Shown here: positions 59,140-64,000 of the stretch, in pieces
Layout of the letters: every line of letters begins with the position of its first letter
Numbering within the stretch: the first letter of the stretch is position 1
Origin: Paenibacillus ihbetae
GTDB lineage: Bacteria > Bacillota > Bacilli > Paenibacillales > Paenibacillaceae
Assembly (NCBI RefSeq): GCF_002741055.1
Contig: NZ_CP016809.1
Location: forward strand, 1,506,001 to 1,570,000
Direction of reading: 5' to 3'
Length of the DNA stretch: 64,000 nt
Notes under the pieces: generated by a model
The model's database searches: none
What the model saw: the letters and a program-made list of their open reading frames with translations, nothing else
What the model was told of the DNA's origin: nothing
Made by a program: the position numbers and the translations under genes

Positions 59140-59639
59140 TTTCGCAATACCTCGTTTAATCTGGAATTTAGCGTATACGAATGGGCGTGACATATAGCGA
59201 CAGCAAGCGCATCAGCCACGTCGTCCGGCTTCGGTATGCTCGCGAGCTTCAGGTACATCCTTACCATTTCCTGCACCTGCTTCTTCTCCGCTTTCCCGTA
59301 GCCGACAATCGCCTGCTTAACCTGCATAGGCGTGTACTCGGCAATAGGAAGTCCCCGCTGAACGGCAGCCAGAATGAGCACGCCTCTAGCCTGGGATACT
59401 GTCATCGCCGTCGTTACATTCCGGTTAAAAAAAAGCTTCTCGAAAGCCACCGCTTCCGGCTCATATTTATCAATCAACTGCAGCATGCCCTCATAAACCT
59501 GGTGAAGTCTTTCCTCTTCGGGTGTATGCGCTTCGGTCTGGATACAGCCGTACTGCACCGGTGACACCTTGCTCCCCGTCTTATCGATAAACCCGAAGCC
59601 AACGATGGCAATCCCCGGGTCAATGCCTAAAATACGCAA
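59136..59639 (-). CDS. ruvC: crossover junction endodeoxyribonuclease RuvC
   Basis: 167 residues from a TTG start (GAGGAGAGG at six bases); the frame is open to 59669. The catalytic acids are in LGIDPG, FEKLFFNRN and PDDVADALAVAICH. It cuts Holliday junctions. Unlike B. subtilis, which uses RecU and has no ruvC, this organism carries a full ruvCAB set; the ruvX gene at 12076 is a separate family. Coupled to ruvA by a four-base overlap. Confidence 0.96.
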   Translation of the reverse strand: MRILGIDPGIAIVGFGFIDKTGSKVSPVQYGCIQTEAHTPEEERLHQVYEGMLQLIDKYEPEAVAFEKLFFNRNVTTAMTVSQARGVLILAAVQRGLPIAEYTPMQVKQAIVGYGKAEKKQVQEMVRMYLKLASIPKPDDVADALAVAICHAHSYTLNSRLNEVLRK

Positions 59640-59868
59640 TACTAACCTCTCCTCTGATGAAGCGAACATATGTATCGTTCTCCCATTATAACAAAAGATC
59701 GCCCTTTAGTTGAGGAAAAACTTTGAACCTTTTCTTGCGCCTGTTTTCACATCGCTTGTTAAACCGCTTTTGTCCTTTTTTTTTACGGACGATTGTATTT
59801 CCATCATGGCGGGATAAAAGGTTCTCCGTGCTTGGTTGAGAATAGGGAGGATGCAAAGAATTGCACAA

Positions 59869-59906
59869 GAAAAAAACTGCCCGGTGCAGATCAGCACCAG
59901 ACAGTT
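59869..59906 (-). terminator. terminator of bofC
   Basis: On the minus strand AACTGTCTGGTGC pairs with GCACCGGGCAGTT (two mismatches) and seven T follow. It lies 73 bases after the bofC stop. The remaining gap up to ruvC (59640-59868) holds only low-confidence frames. Confidence 0.85.
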
Positions 59907-59978
59907 GCGGTATTGCAATGGAGGACCCAAGGCCGGACAATGTCGAACAGAGGGCAGTCCGGTTTCGTCAGGATTCGC

Positions 59979-60692
59979 TCAGGAGCTGGGCTTCATTACA
60001 TTTTCGGCCATATCCCGCGCATAATCACTGAACGTCGACAAGACGCTATTGTATTCATCCATATCCTGAATCCGGATCCCTTCCTGAAGCTGCCGAATGA
60101 CATCCTTTGGCAAGGAGGACTCCATCGACCCGAGATCTAATTGGAAAAAGGTCCGGAGCACCTTCTCTTCTTCCGGGGGGCCTTCAAACAAAGTTAAATT
60201 TCCGCTGGCATCCACGCTCACGTACGCTTGCTTCTTGCAGTTGGGGGAGAGATCGGATACCGTTTGCTCCAGCCAGACTTCCCCTTTATCATCCAGGCGG
60301 CCCTGCCATAATGGGTTTGTATTCATCAGTTCATAGATGCCGTCTGCATTCAGGCGCCCGATATTCTGCTCTTCAACCCCGCATACATAGGTAGTGCGCA
60401 AATGGACCTTCTTCTTCCCTTTCGATGCGTTCAGTTCCTGCATAAACTTTCTCTGCTCATGGGTCCGCTCCTCTTGCTTCTCCTCTTCAATCTGCAAATA
60501 ATGCATCGTCTCGAGGGCGAGCGGTTTCTCGCGGTCGCTGCCGGTCAGCAGCATATTCATTTGATCCTTCAGCGTCTGTCCTGACCAAATCAGGATCATG
60601 GCTGCAGCCAGGATGGAAGTAGACCAGATGGCCCGTCTCCAGCGTCTCCGTCGTTTGCGGAACACTTTTCTTAAGAATTGAAAAACACTCAA
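59979..60692 (-). CDS. bofC: forespore BofC-like protein
   Basis: 237 residues from a TTG start (AAGGGG six bases upstream). One N-terminal helix (IWSTSILAAAMILIWSG), then a charged stretch and the BofC N- and C-terminal domains (KKVHLRTTYVCGVEEQNIG, then AYVSVDASGNLTLFEGPPEEEKVLRTFFQLD). In B. subtilis BofC sits in the space between the spore membranes and restrains the SpoIVB protease that triggers sigma K processing. Position downstream of nothing and upstream of ruvC matches the bofC-ruvCA neighbourhood of Bacillales. Confidence 0.85.
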   Translation of the reverse strand: MSVFQFLRKVFRKRRRRWRRAIWSTSILAAAMILIWSGQTLKDQMNMLLTGSDREKPLALETMHYLQIEEEKQEERTHEQRKFMQELNASKGKKKVHLRTTYVCGVEEQNIGRLNADGIYELMNTNPLWQGRLDDKGEVWLEQTVSDLSPNCKKQAYVSVDASGNLTLFEGPPEEEKVLRTFFQLDLGSMESSLPKDVIRQLQEGIRIQDMDEYNSVLSTFSDYARDMAENVMKPSS

Positions 60693-60784
60693 GGTTATCC
60701 CCTTCTATTCAATGTTTTTCATATTGTGACCGCAAGGCTGCCAAATTATGCGTCACTGCCCCTTGTGACGAAAGCTCGCAACAC

Positions 60785-60821
60785 AAAAGGACCATCTTCA
60801 GAAATTCTGAAAATGGTCCTT
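60785..60821 (-). terminator. terminator of the rRNA-tRNA operon
   Basis: On the minus strand AAGGACCATTTTCAG pairs with CTGAAGATGGTCCTT with a four-base loop (AATT), and TTTGTG follows. It lies eight bases after tRNA-Pro, so it ends the whole rRNA-tRNA transcript. Confidence 0.9.
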
Positions 60822-60828
60822 GCTTCAA

Positions 60829-60902
60829 TCGGGACGACACGATTTGAACATGCGACCCCCTGGTCCCAAACCAGGTGCTCTACCAAGCTGAGCTACGTCC
60901 CG
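60829..60902 (-). tRNA. tRNA-Pro (anticodon TGG)
   Basis: Anticodon loop TTTGGGA between CCTGG and CCAGG. The 3' end is CGA without encoded CCA (followed by TTG), unlike most tRNAs of the cluster. Last gene of the cluster, next to the terminator. Confidence 0.96.
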
Positions 60903-60911
60903 TTATTAAAA

Positions 60912-60991
60912 TGCCGGTGAAGGGACTCGAACCCCCACGGTTTCCCTCACGATTTTGAGTCGCGCGCGTCTGCCAATTCCGCCACACCGGC
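60912..60991 (-). tRNA. tRNA-Leu (anticodon CAA)
   Basis: Acceptor GCCGGTG, loop CTCAAAA, a short variable arm (AGGGAAACCGT), and CACCGGC at the 3' end. The CCA is not encoded (ATTTT follows). The variable arm is short for a class II tRNA, but the anticodon and the acceptor are typical for Leu. Confidence 0.94.
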
Positions 60992-61040
60992 GTAAGGATA
61001 ATCATTAAGTAAATTCATGAAGAATGCGCACATCAATCAA

Positions 61041-61117
61041 TGGCACGCCCTGAGAGATTCGAACTCCCGACCTTTTGATTCGTAGTCAAACGCTCTATCC
61101 AGCTGAGCTAAGGGCGC
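61041..61117 (-). tRNA. tRNA-Arg (anticodon ACG)
   Basis: Acceptor GCGCCCT with AGGGCGT (one G-U pair), loop CTACGAA between TTTGA and TCAAA. CCA is encoded. The A34 would be converted to inosine. Confidence 0.97.
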
Positions 61118-61120
61118 AAA

Positions 61121-61195
61121 TGGAGCGGACGACGGGAATCGAACCCGCGACCCTCGCCTTGGCAAGGCGATGCTCTACCGCTGAGCCACGTCCGC
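61121..61195 (-). tRNA. tRNA-Gly (anticodon GCC)
   Basis: Acceptor GCGGACG, loop TTGCCAA between TCGCC and GGCGA, CCA encoded. It lies only three bases from tRNA-Arg. Confidence 0.97.
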
Positions 61196-61217
61196 AATAT
61201 CAAGATTTATGTAACAC

Positions 61218-61293
61218 TGGTGAGCCATGAAGGACTCGAACCTTCGACACCCTGATTAAAAGTCAGGTGCTCTACCAACTGAGCTAATGGCTC
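61218..61293 (-). tRNA. tRNA-Lys (anticodon TTT)
   Basis: Acceptor GAGCCAT, loop CTTTTAA between CCTGA and TCAGG, CCA encoded. A target of MnmA-type thiolation at U34. Confidence 0.97.
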
Positions 61294-61306
61294 CCATTGT
61301 TAAAAA

Positions 61307-61383
61307 TGGCGGAACTGACGGGATTCGAACCCGCGATCTCCTGCGTGACAGGCAGGCATGTTAGGCCTCTACACCACAGTTCC
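61307..61383 (-). tRNA. tRNA-Asp (anticodon GTC)
   Basis: Acceptor GGAACTG, loop CTGTCAC between CCTGC and GCAGG, CCA encoded. A queuosine tRNA, so a substrate of Tgt. Confidence 0.97.
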
Positions 61384-61409
61384 ATGAGGCTTGATCGCTA
61401 ATGCGATAT

Positions 61410-61489
<80 letters not shown>

Positions 61490-61576
61490 TCATTAAAAGG
61501 ATTGCTTGTATGGGATCCCCGAAAAGCGATCGGAATTACCTGTGAAGCATGAGCTTCACTTTAAGGGGATGAATTA

Positions 61577-61652
61577 TGGTGGAGGCTGAGGGGATCGAAC
61601 CCCCGACCCTCTGCTTGTAAGGCAGATGCTCTCCCAGCTGAGCTAAGCCTCC
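61577..61652 (-). tRNA. tRNA-Val (anticodon TAC)
   Basis: Acceptor GGAGGCT, loop CTTACAA between TCTGC and GCAGA, CCA encoded. Confidence 0.97.
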
Positions 61653-61771
61653 GCGTTGGTGACCAGTAGGGGATACTCTCACTTCGTTCGAGACTGCGAA
61701 GCCTCAGCTAACGATGTGCATGCTCCGACGAACCGTGGCGGTTCTTATCCCCTGAAGCATGTAAAGAAAGA

Positions 61772-61846
61772 TGGTGACCCGTAGGGGATTCGAACCCCTG
61801 TTACCTCCGTGAAAGGGAGGTGTCTTAACCCCTTGACCAACGGGCC
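61772..61846 (-). tRNA. tRNA-Glu (anticodon TTC)
   Basis: Acceptor GGCCCGT, loop CTTTCAC between CCTCC and GGAGG, CCA encoded. A fragment like its 3' end occurs again at 61656-61674. Confidence 0.97.
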
Positions 61847-61863
61847 GTATATAAAGTCCTTGC

Positions 61864-61955
61864 TGGCGGAGAGAGAGGGATTCGAACCCTCGAGACGCTT
61901 TTGACGCCTACACGATTTCCAATCGTGCTCCTTCGGCCAACTCGGACACCTCTCC
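61864..61955 (-). tRNA. tRNA-Ser (anticodon GGA)
   Basis: 92 bases with a long variable arm (class II). Acceptor GGAGAGG, loop TTGGAAA between CACGA and TCGTG, CCA encoded. Confidence 0.97.
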
Positions 61956-61960
61956 ATAAA

Positions 61961-62036
61961 TGGCTCCCCGAACAGGACTCGAACCTGTGACAACTCGATT
62001 AACAGTCGAGTGCTCTACCAACTGAGCTATCAGGGA
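61961..62036 (-). tRNA. tRNA-Asn (anticodon GTT)
   Basis: Acceptor TCCCTGA, loop CTGTTAA between CTCGA and TCGAG, CCA encoded. First tRNA after 5S rRNA, nine bases away. Confidence 0.97.
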
Positions 62037-62045
62037 ATATGTACC

Positions 62046-62162
62046 GCTTGGCGGCGTCCTACTCTCCCGGGACCCTTCGGTCCAAGTACCATCGGCGCTG
62101 GAAGGCTTAACGGTCGTGTTCGGTATGGGAACGCGTGGAACCCTTCCGCCATCGCCACCAAA
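62046..62162 (-). rRNA. rrf: 5S ribosomal RNA
   Basis: About 117 bases. On the minus strand it starts TTTGGTGGCGATGGCGGAAG and contains the conserved CCCATACCGAACACGACCG. The ends pair (TTTGGTGGC with GCCGCCAAG). It lies between 23S and the tRNA cluster. Confidence 0.96.
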
Positions 62163-62389
62163 CGTTAAACTCAGGATGCGGCATCGCCAAATGCCCTAAT
62201 CATCCTCATTGCATGTGCAGCTTGTACACTTGCAAATCGGGTTTGATCACCTGAAAACTAGATACGAAACGTCTTTGCGTTGATTAGAATCCGTAGCAGT
62301 TATCCCTTCAGATCCTCAGATCTTTCCGGGCCCCGCCAAAGTAATCGGAATCAGCTGCGAAGCTCTTCTTCACTTTGGTGGGTGTATTT
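62163..62389 (-). other. 23S-5S spacer
   Basis: About 225 bases with no tRNA. The part at 62346-62376 (CGGAATCAGCTGCGAAGCT and on) is similar to 61531-61562 in the tRNA cluster, perhaps a processing element. Confidence 0.6.

Positions 62390-64000
<1,611 letters not shown>

Noticed and set aside
59686..59940. Two overlapping small open frames between ruvC and bofC
   Set aside because: Both run across the bofC terminator and lack a start signal.
61745..61993. 82-codon open frame on the minus strand
   Set aside because: It spans tRNA-Glu and tRNA-Ser sequences.

Overview
The window reads as chromosomal DNA of a spore-forming, low-to-mid GC Firmicute, most probably a Paenibacillus. The basis is bacillar sporulation genes (spoVB, a SpoIID-like protein, bofC), a post-transcriptional regulator of the comN type, T-box leaders in front of alaS and hisS, strong AGGAGG-type ribosome binding sites, and a gene order that closely follows the Bacillus subtilis yrr/yrv/yrb/ruv block, here interrupted by extra genes. 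Species assignment is inference. I see no prophage, plasmid, insertion sequence, CRISPR array or recognisable defence island. Nearly everything is core genome.

Layout. 1-5.6 kb: the 3' end of ilvD, a NodB deacetylase, an AI-2E-type permease, and a class B penicillin-binding protein that overlaps the permease tail to tail. 5.6-7.8 kb: a chemoreceptor. 8.0-17.1 kb (minus strand): trhP2, trhP1, mltG, two DUF1292 genes, ruvX, ireB, alaS with T-box, and a second AI-2E permease, matching B. subtilis yrrO-yrrN-yrrL-yrzB-yrrK-yrzL-alaS-yrrI read in reverse. 17.2-22.4 kb: a zinc-ribbon protein, yrrD, iscS, two unknown small genes, cymR, and divergent mnmA (tRNA thiolation and sulfur control). 22.4-26.2 kb: two tandem repeat arrays, then nrdD-nrdG (anaerobic ribonucleotide reductase) behind a double NrdR-box-like site. 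26.2-31.6 kb: a PCYCGC lipoprotein, rarA, repeats, two small membrane proteins (one only 41 residues), and helD. 31.8-38.4 kb: tcdA, aspS and hisS with a T-box, two stress-type genes, and dtd. 38.5-45.6 kb: the (p)ppGpp enzyme rel, a uracil permease on the other strand, apt, and recJ. 45.6-53.1 kb: a CDF-like protein, secF, secD, comN, spoVB, a DUF421 protein, a YrzE-like protein, and yajC. 53.1-60.7 kb: tgt and queA (queuosine), a SpoIID-like protein, ruvB, ruvA, ruvC, and bofC. 60.8-64 kb: the distal part of an rRNA operon, with eleven tRNAs, 5S, and the 3' part of 23S, all on the minus strand.

The gene sets work together in a few themes. tRNA charging and modification: alaS, hisS, aspS, mnmA/iscS, trhP1/trhP2, tcdA, tgt/queA, dtd. 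Recombination and replication repair: ruvABC, recJ, rarA, ruvX. Protein export: secDF, yajC. Envelope and sporulation: mltG, the PBP, spoVB, the SpoIID-like protein, bofC. Starvation and redox control: rel, cymR, nrdDG.

I did not find a clearly new biological system. The observations most worth a second look are: several families of short intergenic tandem repeats; a run of 11 G at the translation start of the CDF-like gene; the apparent loss of metal ligands in that protein; a roughly 100-residue Ser/Gly insertion in the DUF421 protein; a terminator that includes the end of comN; an overlooked two-gene small membrane protein unit; and duplicated pieces in the tRNA cluster spacers. Coordinates of repeats and hairpins were read by eye and may be off by a few bases.
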